Source: Coprinus comatus
Taxonomy: Eukaryota > Basidiomycota > Agaricomycetes > Agaricales > Agaricaceae
Reading direction: 5' to 3'
DNA: 64,000 nucleotides
NCBI GenBank assembly: GCA_034638255.1
Contig: JAWPGT010000003.1
Span: 806,001-870,000 of the forward strand
The first letter of the stretch is position 1. Each line of letters starts with the position of its first letter. The translations under genes and the position numbers were made by a program. The notes beneath the pieces were generated by a model. It was not told the origin of the DNA. It saw only the letters and a program-made list of their open reading frames with translations, and did no database searches. Of the stretch, positions 10,977 through 23,670 are shown one piece after another.

Positions 10977-13900
10977 TTATGCCATTTCTTCATCGGTGTC
11001 CGAGAGCATTTCTTTACTCTTGCTGAAAATAGGAGAATGCGAGTATCAGTGGTCGGTTCATAGAAACGAAACACAATACAAAGGAGACATACAATTGTTT
11101 CTTACGAGGATTAGCAGCTTCTTCCTCATCATCATCATCTCTAACCACACGTTTCTTTGTCCTCTATCATTCGTAGTGAATAAAACAATTCACAGAAAAT
11201 AATAATAACAAAAGACATACCTTCTTCGTAGGTCGTTCCACATCCTCCTCCTCAGTGAAGATAGCTCCTTCCTCATCACCAGCTTCACTTGAAGCTTTCC
11301 TAAGCTTTCCTTTTCGTTTTTTACGAGGTTCAGCTTCATCTCCGCTGGGCACCTCACTCTTAGGTTTTCTTGTTTTCTTCGGTTTCTTCTCTTTCTCTTC
11401 ATCACTATCATTTCGTACTTCTCTAGTCCATTCTAAAGCTTGTTCTCTAGCAATTCGTCTATCTTCAGCAAGCTTCTCAGCTTCAATTCGAAGTTTCTCC
11501 TGAAGCTCACGCTAAAAGGAAAAAAAAAAGTTCGTGTCAATATTTGAGTCGTTTTCAAGAAAGGTTAATAAGATACGAACCTCTGCAGCCTCCTGCCTAT
11601 CTTTTTCTTCTTGTCGGAAACGACGAGCACTTTCAAGTCGAGCTTGTGTTTCAGCCTCATATTGTCTTTGAGCAGTAAGATGTTCTTCAGCTTTTCTTAG
11701 CATGCTTTCACCATATCTTCGTCGATGATCTGCAATTTCTTTGCTGTAAGGCACCAAATTCATCTTAACACTAGCAAGTGAAGCGAAAATTCTGAATATA
11801 CAAGCAAGCAAAATGTCATATTAGTACGTTAAGGTTAGTGGAAAAATAGTTGAAAAACATTACTTTTGAGCATGTGTTGCTTGTTCAATGACTTTTTGGA
11901 GATCGACCAATGTTCTTTTGTTCGAAGGAAGTGCAAACAACATTTCCGCGGATTTTTGTTGGATCATAGCAATATTATAAACGATGGCTTTGTCACCAGG
12001 TTGAATGTAAAGAGCCTATTTGAATGAGCATACACCTGATCGGGTGTAAAAAGCCACATACTTTTTGAGCATATTTAAGTGCAGTACTCATAGCAGTGTT
12101 GGATTGATCCTTTGTGGCCTTGGAATACCACGACCTACAAAGACATAATAACACAGAAACGTTATGATTCTCGTAAAACCTAGATGCGGTTTCATACTAA
12201 ACAAGTTAAGTAAGCACTCATCAGTATCTAAGAACATGAAAAAGCTTACACTTTCAATAGCACGATCAAATTCATCACATGCATAATGACAATGTCCCAT
12301 ATTGAAGTACACACTTCCATCATCTTTGGATTCTCGAACCTTTGCAAAGATATCAAGTGCCTCACGAGCATTCTTGAGTCTTTTTTGACCTTCATCAGCA
12401 GCCGAAGCACCCGCTAAAGGTAGAGCTCCACCCAATGTCCCGAGCGCATCTTCAGCCGTCACAATTGCTAAACCTTGTGCAGCAAAAGCACACTGAGGGT
12501 CAAGTTGTAAAGCCTTTTCATAGAATTCAGCAGATCTTTGGAAACCTCGTCTTCGTTCTTTAACACCTTCCGAAGAACTATCTCTGCTCTCTCTCGATTG
12601 ATGGTATTGAATCCAACCAGCGGCACATAACGAGTATAAATCATGCTTGTCATAGTCTCTAAGAGTGCTGAATACGAAATCTTTGGCAATTTTGATTGAG
12701 TTGGTTTGGATGAGGAAGTAGGTATAGAATGCGCGGATGTTGAGATTGTTGTTTTGTGAGGTAAGACATTGTTTAATTAGTTCGTGAGCTTCGTTGTGTC
12801 GATTGACGTTAGCAAGCATCTGAGCTTGTCGAATTTTTGCTGCAGCGGATATGAAAATCGTGTTCTTGAATGGAAGATGTATGTAACTCACCGTCGACAT
12901 ATTCAGGATGTCTTGAAAGAAGCTTGTCGTAAGCTTCTTTCGCAAGTGTTTCTTCACCTTGGTCCTCATAGACACGAGCCAAGTTGTACAGGATCGACGT
13001 TGACATCGCTTCAGCGAGTTCTGAACTAAGGCCAGCAGCACTTGTAAGAGCAGTTTCATACAGTGACCGAGCGGTTGTATAATCTCCCTCTAGATGTTGC
13101 AATGCACCCAAGTTGTTGAGTAATCTGGGATCCACTTTGCCTGTGGATTCGCTAATGCGTAAAGCTTCTCTGAGGGCTTTACGCATACGGTCCAGATTTT
13201 CGCCTTGCCATAGCCGGGCAATTTCGGCATGCATATCCATGTCGTCTAATATTGCTCGTGAAGATCGAAGAGTTTCATGACCGTTTGTGCGAGCATCTTC
13301 AAGTTCAATGCTTTTACTCACACGATCGAACAGATCCCGTGCTAGTGCTTTCTCTTGTGCAAGGTCTGCGCTTGAAACTCCAGGTCTAGGATGAGCGCGG
13401 AGCGATGCAAGCATCACGGTTGCCTCCGAAGATTTCTGTGGATTGGGTGGTTGTAATAGGGTATCCAAAGTATGAATGGCCGCAGGAATTTCATCTATGT
13501 ATCATTTAGGTCATGGTGGCGATTGATAAAACTCCGCATTCATCATACCGTTTTGTAGTTGCATTTGAGCTAAGCCAATGGCTCCAAGAACGTGTTTGGG
13601 TTGCCCTTCTGTGGCAGCAGTATAGAACTTTGTTGCCTGTATATGAGATCCTTCTGCATGACAAACTCGTCCGGCACGGAGATAACCTTCTGTGAGGATA
13701 GTTAATGTGTCGGCAAATTGTATCGTCCGTTCAGCTAATTTCAATGCCTTTTGCAATCTCGTTAGCTAACAATAGTAGATTATTCGTTCAATACACACAT
13801 ACCCTCTTTAAATTCCCCTTCCGCAACAAGATTTCACACAGTGCATTGGCGGCGGCGGCACTCTTCTGATTCGCTTTGAATGCCTTTTCAACAAGCTTTG

Positions 13901-15024
13901 TTCCAGTGAAAAAGGCTTGTGTCCGCTCCGTTTCAGTAAGGTTAGCATTTTTGGTAGTATTGAGAGCATCGAGCCCAAGCAGCAGTTGTGCGGCCCATTC
14001 TGAAGGGTTCTTTGTAATTATTCAGCCTTTGGCAATAAGAAAGTAAAATAAAGTTGGGACTTACCACTTCAAGACTTCTGTGCCATGCTGCCCTCGCCTT
14101 TCCTTTATTATCCATTGACCAGAAACATAAACCAATACCGATTCTTGGGTCCGGTTTGCAATTAGGGTTGTACCGAAGAACATCTTGGAAGAGCTTTAAG
14201 GCTTCCTTGAAGTTACGTCGGGCATATAGGATCCTTGCCTAATTAATACATGAACATTAACTTCATTTATCGAAAGACCAGGTATCACCTTTCCAAGCAA
14301 AGCAATTAAGTTGGTTGGTTTGACCGCAAGAACACCATTGAATGATCGCAGGGCGTCATCAACGGAACGTGTAGCCAGTTGTTGGATACCTGAAGACGTT
14401 AAATACACATTGTAGACGTACACTCAACCAAAACCAAGTACCTCGGGTTAAGAAAGCGAGTGGTCCACCCACTCTTTCCCCATACTCAGCTCCAACCTTC
14501 TCCGCCGTGTTGAGTAGGTGTGCAGCTTCGCGATAGTAGTCTTCCTTTGGTCGCTCCTCGTACATAACATCCTGCCCTGAACAAAGATGAGTCAAACATC
14601 AACGAGGGGGTTGTTTATGTTCACCTACTTGCATCAACAAGAACTAGTTTTGGTGCTGTTCGCGAGCGCGTTATTTGAATGTTAGCCAGAAGACAGTATA
14701 TTGGTGGTAGTGATGCGGTGGTCCCATTAATTTGAAAAGCTGGTAGAAGTTCAATATAATATAATCGAAATGATTCAGATAATACACACATTCAACAGCG
14801 GCTTGTGCTATCCGTTCTGCACCGTCGAGGTAACCCTTCCTCCAATACTCCCCTGCTAGTTTCGTCCATACCCAATCTTTGCATTGACCATCCTTCAGCA
14901 AGTCCAACACATCATCCGGATTGGGGTCCAAGTTGTCGAGATCAATAGTAATGACTTCTGCTGTTCCAAGATCGATATCCACGGAGCGACCTGCAGGAAA
15001 GGTATCGACTTCATCCACTTCCAT
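10977..15024 (-). CDS. CTR9: RNA polymerase II-associated Paf1 complex subunit Ctr9 (TPR protein)
   Basis: Nuclear scaffold subunit of the Paf1 elongation complex, which links transcription to histone H2B ubiquitination and H3 methylation. The N-terminus at 15024 (MEVDEVDTFPAGRSVDIDL, then CKDWVWTKLAGEYWRKGYLD) matches the family. Many TPR helices follow, such as LNNLGALQHLEGDYTTARSL near 13070-13120 and SVYFNMGHCHYACDEFDRAI near 12260-12330. The C-terminal third is a long charged coiled coil (RRFRQEEKDRQEAAEREL) and a basic/acidic tail (PSGDEAEPRKKRKGKLRKAS). The last small exon ends in SKEMLSDTDEEMA, the usual Ctr9 terminus. More than ten introns are required; I resolved the last one as a GTATGT...TTTTCAG intron just before the final exon. 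Confidence 0.94.
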
Positions 15025-15986
15025 AGTAGATACCGAGAGATGTATTATATGCTTTTTAAGTAGGGGTTAGGTGCACTAGGACGGACGGTCGGTCTTGGGT
15101 TATCAGGGGAGGACCACAAGAGTAAGTAAACTGAAGTATAGAATGGTCGTGGTATAGTCACTTGTTAACTTGCTACGCGCTCAGAATATTTCTGACACGT
15201 GACCCGATACAGGCGCCCCTAATTCGGCTTCAGACAACCTGCTTTGTTCTGGAGCAGGCTAACTCAAGGCATACCTCTTGCGTGTAGGAGTGTGGTATTT
15301 GGCATTCACTGGGAATATACGAATGATTACGCCACAAATATACTTTTTGAGTACTGTTACCTAAACTTGGGTACCGTCATGAGTTTTGTGAAGGACTCCA
15401 GATGCTCGTAAAAGTCATAATTGTGTCATTATTCAGTATTTCGGCATTGATATGTAGGTATACCCCATACCATTTCACTGTAAGATGGTCTACTAGGAGA
15501 TATGGTGCGGTAATGTTAATAATAGTGGTGAACAGCAACATCACAATATGAGTATTCGATTCAAGTGGTTTCGAGCGAAAGACAAGTGCAGCGGGTCGTG
15601 CGGAAGATTTGAGTGATTGAATTCTAGTAGTTCCTAGAGTACTTAAAACCCAATCGCAAGGTTGGTAGTTGAGCATACAATGCTAACAAAATTAAGCTGG
15701 TAGAATTGTGCGGGTAATACTTACCTGAGCGTGGGAAATATGATTGATCCAGCTTGGCAAACTTGTGTGGACGACACTCGCAACAGCCAGATCCATCAAA
15801 AACCGACCGTGAACGTCGTCAACGCCGACTTCAAGCCAACCTGAGCTTCACGGTACGTCGCTGTCATTATGTCGAAACCCCTAGGAGCAAAAACGAGTAG
15901 AATTGCGCATGTTCCAGGATGGATGCATTGGGTTCATCTCGGATGCTGACTTTCGAGCACTTTCCTCCATCCAGGTTTCACACAAT
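15025..15986. other. Divergent intergenic region between CTR9 and RPS0
   Basis: Nearly 1 kb shared upstream region of two housekeeping genes transcribed away from each other. A minus-strand frame at 15377-15676 encodes up to 99 residues with one hydrophobic stretch, but I recognise no family and count it as unsupported. No tRNA found by eye. Confidence 0.55.
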
Positions 15987-16984
15987 ATGGCCTCCAAACT
16001 TCCTTCCGTCCTGAGCGCAACAGAGGAGGAGATCCAACTCCTACTGGCTGCCCAATGCCACATTGGCACAAAAAATTGCGATAAGCAGATGGAGTCTTAT
16101 GTCTGGAAGAGGAGGGCCGATGGTGCGCCCAAATACTTTGCCGGGCAGGATTCTTCACTCAAAATTCATCTTAATAGGCATCCACATTCTTAACATTGGC
16201 AAGACCTGGGAAAAGATTGTTTTCGCCGCCCGTATCATTGCCGCAATTGAGAACCCTAACGATATTTGCGTTATCTCTGCTCGTCCCTACGGTCACCGTG
16301 CTGTCCTCAAATTCGCCGCCAACACTGGTGCCCAGGCCATTGCCGGTCGCTTCACCCCTGGTTCCTTCACTAACTACATCACCCGTTCTTTCAAGGAGCC
16401 CCGTTTGATCATCGTCACTGATCCTCGCGTCGACCACCAGGCCATCCGTGAGGCTTCTTATGTCAACATCCCCGTCATCGCCCTTTGCGACACCGATGCT
16501 CCCCTCAAATTTGTTGATGTAGCCATCCCCACCAACAACAAGACCAAGCACTCCATTGGTCTTGTCTGGTGGCTCCTTGCCCGTGAAGTTTTAAGGCTCC
16601 GCGGCACAATTCCCAGGTCAAGCGATGGCTGGAATGTCATGGTTGACATGTTCTTCTACAGGGATCCCGAGGAGGTTGAGAAGCAACAGCAAGAGGAGGC
16701 CGCTGCTAAGGCTGCTGCTGCTGCTGGCGAGGAAGTTCCTGTCCAGGCTTCTGAATGGGACGTTTCTGGTGGACACCAAGCCGGTGGAATCAACCCTGCT
16801 TTGGCTACCGAGGGAGGCAAGTATTTATTTCATTTCAGTTGTTCTTTGCAACCTAATTGGTTTATTTGTAGGTGCCCTGGACTGGGCCGCAGAACCCGCT
16901 GCTTCCACCGACTGGGCAGCAGACCCAGCACCCAGCAACTGGGCCGCCGATGCTCAACCTACCGGTACAAGCGGTTGGGATTAA
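15987..16984 (+). CDS. RPS0: 40S ribosomal protein S0 (uS2, RPSA family)
   Basis: Small-subunit ribosomal protein. Three exons (15987-16122, 16178-16816, 16872-16984) give 295 residues, right for the family. The N-terminus contains [20 protein letters not shown] and [18 protein letters not shown], joined across intron 1. The core has [20 protein letters not shown] and [20 protein letters not shown], both hallmarks of uS2. The C-terminus is Ala/Trp-rich with repeated DWAA and NWAA units, as in eukaryotic S0/laminin-receptor proteins. Start at ATG 15987 gives the expected short leader. The second intron begins with GC rather than GT: phase only works with a GCAAGT donor at 16817. Preferred codons end in C, unlike neighbours, as expected for a highly expressed gene. 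Confidence 0.97.
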
Positions 16985-17273
16985 GCTGTTCCATCTTTGT
17001 TGCGTCTTTTCTAGGGTGTGCAGTAGTTCATGGCCATGCAGTATGTACTATGCGCTGTGCACTAGCATATCATATCAAAAAATTATGGCAAATTCACTTC
17101 ACTTATGCAATCTCAAATGGCTGGAAGTGAACCTTTGATTTGGAATACATGCTACGACACATCCTCTCCATGTAATGTAACCAGTGATAAACGCTCGGCT
17201 AGATATTGCAAATGGTTAGATGAGGTGCATCGATACCTTGAGCAATGTCAAATAATGTTTTTGGAGGTTCTCA

Positions 17274-18716
17274 TCAAGTCAACGCACCATGGAGGAATAA
17301 TCTTTTGCGTTTTACATCGTAGGCAACTGAGGTTATACCAGAGGCGATACCTCCGTCGTCTTCGAAAACCTTGATACCGGAAAGAATAAGATATATGAGG
17401 GAATTGAGCACGTTTCTACTTACCTTGTCGACTTTATATTTCTCACCATAGAAAGCGTTAGGACCGGTATTGATGGAGAAACGCAGAGCAGATGAGGGTG
17501 AAGGGATGGTTGGGTCCTTGAAATGCTCCGCGATCAGAACCAATACCTTGGGGAAAGCTTTCATTTATCTCGGTAAGTATTAAAGGAAAAGTGCACGAGG
17601 TAGAAGAGGCTTTACCTGCTGCCCAGACGTGACCCTCTGAATCAATGGACAAATTATCCATGCCTCGATCTACAAGAATAATTAAAATCAAAGAAATTTT
17701 ATAAACTAAGAGGATGAGAACTAACCTGTCTTAATGTGATCGGTAATAACTAAAGTGTTGTCAGTTTGTTGTTCGAGGACAGTTATACCACCCATGACGG
17801 AGTTGGCGATGTAGATGGTGCCATTAGAAGCTCTGGTAATACCATTGTTAGCGTGCATATGTTGAATCGCGTATTTGCAGCCATCGGTGAGATGGCAGTA
17901 GACTACAGAGGTGAGTGCTTGTTTGAGGATAATTTCCAGGAGTCTACTCTGTGTATGTACGAGTACAAGTTAGTATACATAACTTCAATCCATGAGAGAA
18001 AATCGATTTACATGGCCAATTTTTTCACCATGGTCGTTGGTAACGAAAAAGCTTTGTCCATCGTCAGAACCAATGACATCGTTAGGAGTCTTGATCAGGG
18101 AACTTTCAATGGTCTTGATATGTGTGACTTTATCAGTACCAAGAGTGGTTTTGAAAACCTCCACAACAGAATCTGCACCAACAACAGCTGCATCCAACCC
18201 TGCTGGGGGGGGACGATGATTGACCAAATAAATAAACAATTCAGATGGATTTGAAGCTGAGGGGACTACATCCATTCCATGAGAGGAAAATCCACGAGAG
18301 TCGTCAAAGTTGGTGAATTTGAGTTTGGTGACTTTAGATGTTGAGGGGTCGTATACTGCTAAATAATCTTGACCAGAACCGGTGGCATTGAGAAATTCAG
18401 CAGCCGGAAGCCATTTCGTACGACGATCCGGCTCTGAACAAGCAAGATATAGACGTCCCGTAGGTTGATGAAGCATAATTTCTGGATAATTGGTAGGTTA
18501 ATTCAAGAACTACAAGTAACCGGTAAGCGCAATGAGGGGAGAGCACATACTTTCACATGCTCTCAATTCTGGGACTTTACGACAGTCCTTGTTTCCTATA
18601 GATTCGACAATGCGATTGTGACCTAGGATGACAAGAAAATCTTTGATGTAGAATTGATATACACCAGCTGAGATAGCAGCCAACAGGACGAGGATATTGA
18701 GAGCTATGCGAGACAT
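17274..18716 (-). CDS. Arylesterase/paraoxonase-like (SMP-30 beta-propeller) protein
   Basis: The N-terminus ALNILVLLAAISAGVYQFYI is a signal anchor or signal peptide, so the enzyme likely sits in the ER membrane or outside. Downstream exons spell a six-bladed calcium-dependent hydrolase: GFSSHGMDVVPSASNPSEL, then SSLIKTPNDVIGSDDGQSFF with VTNDHG. The motif LIKTPNDV matches the Asn-Asp calcium/catalytic site of paraoxonase and SMP-30 enzymes. Later blades show HMHANNGITRASNGTIYIAN and DRGMDNLSIDSEGHVWAAGK. The last exon ends KRKRLFLHGALT. About six exons. Substrate cannot be inferred; lactones or aryl esters are usual. It converges on RPS0. Confidence 0.82.
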
Positions 18717-19173
18717 GATGGTGAAAGACAAGTGTATGAAATTGCACCGACGCCTAATTCAATTTTGGTATTCCGTTGAATTGGTACGACCCCTGTGGGA
18801 ACGAATTCTGGATTCATCGGCCGGTGTAGGTTTTATGACATGCGGAGTTCCAGGGCATGGTTAATTTCTACCTACACTTCCGCGTAGCTTGACCGTAGTC
18901 TTTTATATATGGAATTCTATGGGATGCCTGCGGCTAGTACGTCCTCTTGGGCGAATAGGAGGCTAGGTGGATTAACGGAACTATTGCAGCCGCGTGATAA
19001 ATATAGTGGTTTGATTGATGCAATTAAGAGTCACGCGCTAAAGCACTTTCGCTATCTTAAGCCGATAACGTCGAAGTGTTGAAACACACTTATCTAACCG
19101 AATAGTGTAACACTTAACGCGCGGCATCGCCTCGGAACTCCCTAACGTTTATTCTCTTCTTCACACCACAACC
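18717..19173. promoter_or_regulatory. Bidirectional promoter region
   Basis: 457-base spacer between the divergent arylesterase-like and bleomycin hydrolase genes; both promoters must lie here. A CT-rich stretch precedes the plus-strand start. No specific element assigned. Confidence 0.5.
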
Positions 19174-21413
19174 ATGGGCAACTCTCCATCCTCCTCCAGA
19201 ATCCCAACACCTACAACAGCTACTACCTTCCAAGAAGCAGCAGATGAAAAGGCTCATATGTTTAAACAACTTGATGACCTCGACGCCAAACTGTCTTCTC
19301 TCCAAGTCACAACTCCCCTCGAGAGCACTGGCAGGCTTACCCTTGACCACGTGGCATCTTGGGAGTCTGAGGCTGCTAAGGATTCCAAGATTCAACTTGC
19401 TCGTACCATTCTTGCCCATTCTAATATTAGAACAACTTTGACTTCGCGTGCTGCTGGCATTGCGGACCAACATATCTTCAATAATACTATTGACTTCAAC
19501 ACTGGTCCGGTTACGAACCAGAAGAGTAGTGGGCGATGCTGGCTTTTCGCTACTACTAATGTCATTCGTTATAATATCATGAAGAAATTCAAACTCAAGG
19601 AGTTCCAACTCTCTCAGGTTGGTGTTTTCTACGTACATTTTATGAGCGCTCATTGATAAATTTTTCTAGTCATATCTGTTTTTCTGGGATAAACTGAACA
19701 AGGCCAACTATTACCTTGAATCAATGATTGAGCATGCCGACCTTCCGGTAGATGATCGACTAATCAATCACCTCTCTAGCGACCTCATTTCCGATGGTGG
19801 TCAATGGGATATGGTAGTCAATATCATGGAAACCTACGGTATCGTTCCTCAATCACTCTACCCCGAATCAACACACTCCTCCCTTTCTGGACCTCTCAAC
19901 ACCCTACTCAAGACTAAACTTCGCGAACACGCTTTGATTCTTCGTGAACTTGCTTCTTCCTTGCGCGCTGCACATGTCGTAGAGGAATCAGTTCTTACTA
20001 CAGTCAGAGCTAAGAAGGAAGAATTGATTAAAGAAGTTTATACCATCATGAGCGCTACTCTTGGTGTACCACCTAGACCAACGAAGAAGTTTGTTTGGGA
20101 TTATATCGACGCTGATGGAAAAGTTGGAAGTTGGGAAGGCTCACCTTTGGAACTTTATAATGCGTTTGGAACCAAACCTTATGCTGTGAGCTCATACCTT
20201 CCTGTTCTCGGGATAAGTGCACGTATTGATTAGGATATGCTTAGCCTTCCGAATCCTTCTCTCTCATTAACGATCCCCGTAATGAATATTCTAAACTTTA
20301 TACAGTTGATCAACTTGGAAACGTTTGGGGTGGTCGTCCAATCCTCTGTGAGTATTTCCTTGGTGTGATTATGGTGGTGATTCTCTCTTTCTGACCGCAA
20401 TGAATGAAGATGTCAATACCGAGATTGAAAATATGAAGAACACAGTTATTAAGGTTAGCTTTACTTCTTCCCGCCTACTCTTCTATTGTGAAGAAAATTT
20501 CTTATGCATAAATTCTATAGATGATCAAAGCTGGACAGCCCGTATTCTTCGGTTGTGATGTTGGTCAATTCTCTGACACTCCTTCTGGGATCATGGATAC
20601 TGCATTGTTTGAGTATGAGGTAAGTTTCTTTTTTTCCGACACAATTCTACATGTTCTCTTGGTACCCATGTTCATTCCCTAATGAACGAAAAATGAGATA
20701 AAACAGTCCCATCAATTTTTTTGATATTGATGTTTCATTGATTTCTTTATTTCATTTCGTTGCGCAAATCTCAAACACATAACCTCTTTTTTTCTCTCTA
20801 ACCTCAATCCATTCGTTACAGAATGCATTCAATATCAAACTTGGATTAACCAAGGCACAACGTCTTCAAATTGGAGAATCATCAATGACACATGCTATGG
20901 TGATTTCAGGTGTCCATCTTGATTCAAATGGAAAACCTGTTAGATATAAAGTTGAGAATTCTTGGGGTGAAACTGCTGGTCATAATGGTTATTTTGTTAT
21001 GACCGATAAATGGTTTGAAGAGTATGTTTTGACTTCTTTTCTCTTTTTTGTCTGGATTTTCATTGATATACTTAATTGTGTTTGTGTTTTCTTTTCACAG
21101 ATTTGTTTATCAAGTCGTCGTTCCAAAGGCGTTGGCACCGAAAGACCTTGTAGCGGTATATGAATCCGGAGAGAAAGTTGTATTGCCTCCTTGGGACCCA
21201 ATGGTGAGTTTTAAAACTTCTATGGAACTGCATCATTTTTTGCGCATTTTGGTGGTCGCCACTCGCCTTACGCGCCTATTAATTATCGTCGGCGTTATTT
21301 GTACTAACGGCCCACGCGTCTCGAGGCTGGCACTTGCTCCCCACCTCCCCTTATCTTCATTGATTCGTGATGATGATTATCTGATAAACATTCTTCAGGG
21401 CACATTGGCATGA
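19174..21413 (+). CDS. LAP3: Bleomycin hydrolase (C1B cysteine aminopeptidase)
   Basis: Cytosolic papain-fold peptidase that trims peptides and hydrolyses homocysteine thiolactone and bleomycin; related enzymes form hexameric rings. The active-site cysteine is in QKSSGRCWLFATTNVI near 19520-19560, the histidine in SMTHAMVISGVHLDSNGKP near 20885, and the asparagine in KVENSWGETAGHNGYF near 20950. The middle exons include the usual SLINDPRNEYSKLYTVD and ending WDPMGTLA, with the C-terminal Ala used for self-processing in this family. Introns: about 19618-19670, 20186-20247 and several later ones. The N-terminus MGNSPSSS fits a myristoylation signal (Gly2, Ser6). LAP3 is the yeast name; function assigned by family. 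Confidence 0.95.
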
Positions 21414-21742
21414 GAGGATGATTCATATGGACGACTTTTAATGAACCCCCCCCATTGACTTTTTTGGGATTTTTTTTGATGAATTTCCTTTTTTTTCTTT
21501 GCGGGATGTTAGGATGTGTGAAAGGTGCCTTACTGGAGTATGGTATCAAATGTCAATTGCTAGTCAATTGTTCAGAAGTATCATTTATATAGCATTACAC
21601 ACATTATCTCGTCCTTACGTTAATTACTTTTATATCCTTATACCTTGTTTTCAATATGGTGTTTTTACTTCTGGATTGATATTTGTTAAGGTGACTTGTA
21701 AATAGCTACCATTGGTAGCTTGCACTAGCTATACTGTATCAC

Positions 21743-22456
21743 TGGATGACATCCCGTAGGATTTAGAAATGCAAATATTGTCCTCAAACTTTAATTCCAT
21801 GCCATGCCGATTGTTCCGTATTCCATATATAGTTACTTTGATTTTACATAACAAAATATACCCATTTCTAAACTTTAATCTAGAGGAGGCCTTGTCGCCC
21901 CATTTCTAAATGTTTTTTGTGTCAAAAGCCATCCTTAAACTTTAAATTTGAATCTCCGAGATGCCATGTGACTGTACAGACACTTCGTACCTGCTTCGTA
22001 CCAATGCATACCCTACGAAAACTCATCTTCCAAGAGTGCGTATAGTCCAAAGGCTCTGTATTAAGCTGTGGCCCTTGAGTTTGGCAAATGGGTATAATCC
22101 GTCATTGCAACTTTTTCTTCCAAGGCAAGAAGTTGGTTCTGCTGAAGCTGTTGTATTTGTAGAAGATCTTCAAGGTCTTCAAAATCATTATTGTACCTGT
22201 CCATGATGAAGAATCAAGACTCAAGAGTACAAATGATAGTAGTATTAGGCCCGAGTGCATTATTTCTCCAGCTCCTGCTGTTCTCATGGTTCACATCAAT
22301 GGATGATCTACCAAATATGGACGTTACATTATTTGTAAAAATTAACAAACATTATTATGTCTACGGTTTAGAAATCTAAACCAAATTTCGGAAGTATCCG
22401 AAAAAACAAAGTTTGAAGATATATTTGATTTTCTAAATCCTACGGGATGTCATCCA
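21743..22456. mobile_element. Non-autonomous DNA transposon relic with terminal inverted repeats
   Basis: A 27-base perfect inverted repeat bounds the segment: 21743-21769 and, inverted, 22430-22456 (core TGGATGACATCCCGTAGG). Weaker similarity continues inward (caaatat...tcaaacttt on both sides), so the arms are about 50 bases. Flanks show no clear target-site duplication. Inside, the minus strand from 22204 opens with an ATG and MDRYNNDFEDLEDLLQIQQL, a Gln/Leu-rich coiled-coil-like start, which soon runs into stops; it may be the decayed N-terminus of a transposase. Family not assigned. Confidence 0.75.
22025..22204 (-). pseudogene. Decayed coding remnant inside the TIR element
   Basis: From ATG at 22204 the frame reads about 50 codons with a helical segment rich in Leu and Gln (LLQIQQLQQNQLLALEEKV), then TDYTHL and a stop, after which further coding-like codons continue in frame with more stops (YRAFGLYALLEDEFS). 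This fits the start of an old transposase gene, but no catalytic motif survives to name it. Confidence 0.4.
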
Positions 22457-23670
22457 CTAATGTAGTTCTCATTTTTTCGGTAAGTGATCACCGATCAGTG
22501 CCTTAGCTTTCCTGCGAGAATCCCCATAAGTATGTTACTCATTGGCGTTTTATGTTCTATTTATATATATTAAACTGACATGAGAGGACATTGGAGTCCG
22601 AGTCATCAGGTTTTGAGACGATGTTTGAATTTTGAAAGTGGGGAGGGGGGAGTGCAGTGATTTTGTTCTGGATCGTACATGGATAATATATACCAGCATG
22701 ATTAAGATAAGTCGGAAGGGGATGCCAATAACTAGATGATATACCACTTGTGCAATGTGCCACGATCAACGCATCATCCCTTATTTATATCTCTTACACA
22801 TGTACCTCCATCATGATTACACACGCGGTTCAAATGCTTAAAACGAATCTACCTGCCAGGAACATGAATGTCATGATAGAAGAAGAAGATCTGTAATAAA
22901 CTACAGGAATGTGTCGAAAACGTCTGTTCCAGAAATAATATTGTATTGTAATGAATTCCTTGGCACTTTGCTCTGAACACCTTTTGGAAATCAAAAAAGG
23001 CTGGAAGGCGGTGATTATTCATCTTTCTCTCTTAGCTGTGCTGTGCTGTGTTGTGCTGCGTATTACAACGGAGTTTACTTAGGACCTAGGTAATGTCATG
23101 GTTGTTCATCATTTCATCATACATAACAATTCTGACATCCTTCATGGTAGGGTAGTAGGCTTATTCATTCTCTTGGCTTACTTACAGACTCTCGCTCCCT
23201 CCCCCTCCTCTCTTCCGTGACGCGTAAATCTGCTAGAATTGCCATCAGATCAAAGAATAACATGTCCCCTTTTTGTTCAAAGGATATCTCAGGCCCTTCC
23301 ATTCCGAATCAGGGCCCAGAAAAAAAAGGGGAGGGGGTTCTCATAAGAGGGAGAGATGATCGGATATTTCAGATGTCATATCATCCCTTCTTGTGAAGAG
23401 GGTGGGATAAAGGCCTAAAGGATTAGATATCAGAACCGGAAATATGCATCAATATCTCTCACACCCACACGGCCCAACGTACGACAGATTTGGCGCTTAC
23501 ACGTCTACTGTGCGGTCGTGACGGTCGACGGTTTCTCTTGACTACCCGCCACCAACTCTTAACTGCTTTTTCGTTTATCCTTTCATCCCGTCCCCCACTG
23601 CTTTAACTGCTTTCCATTATACTTACTGGTACTCAAACCTACTATACTGGCATCTGGATAAAGGAAGAGG

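Larger units (their letters stand above)
21414..23670. other. Intergenic region carrying a mobile-element relic
   Basis: Two kilobases without an intact gene. It holds the TIR-bounded element described at 21743-22456; the right part, 22457-23670, is plain spacer with a TGCTG-rich patch near 23035-23060 and should contain the promoter of the gene at 23671. Confidence 0.6.

Noticed and set aside
15377..15676. 99-codon minus-strand frame upstream of RPS0
   Set aside because: No family features, no neighbouring exon that extends it; a small real gene cannot be excluded but is not supported.
16171..16551. 126-codon minus-strand frame in RPS0
   Set aside because: Antisense shadow of a codon-biased, highly conserved ribosomal exon.
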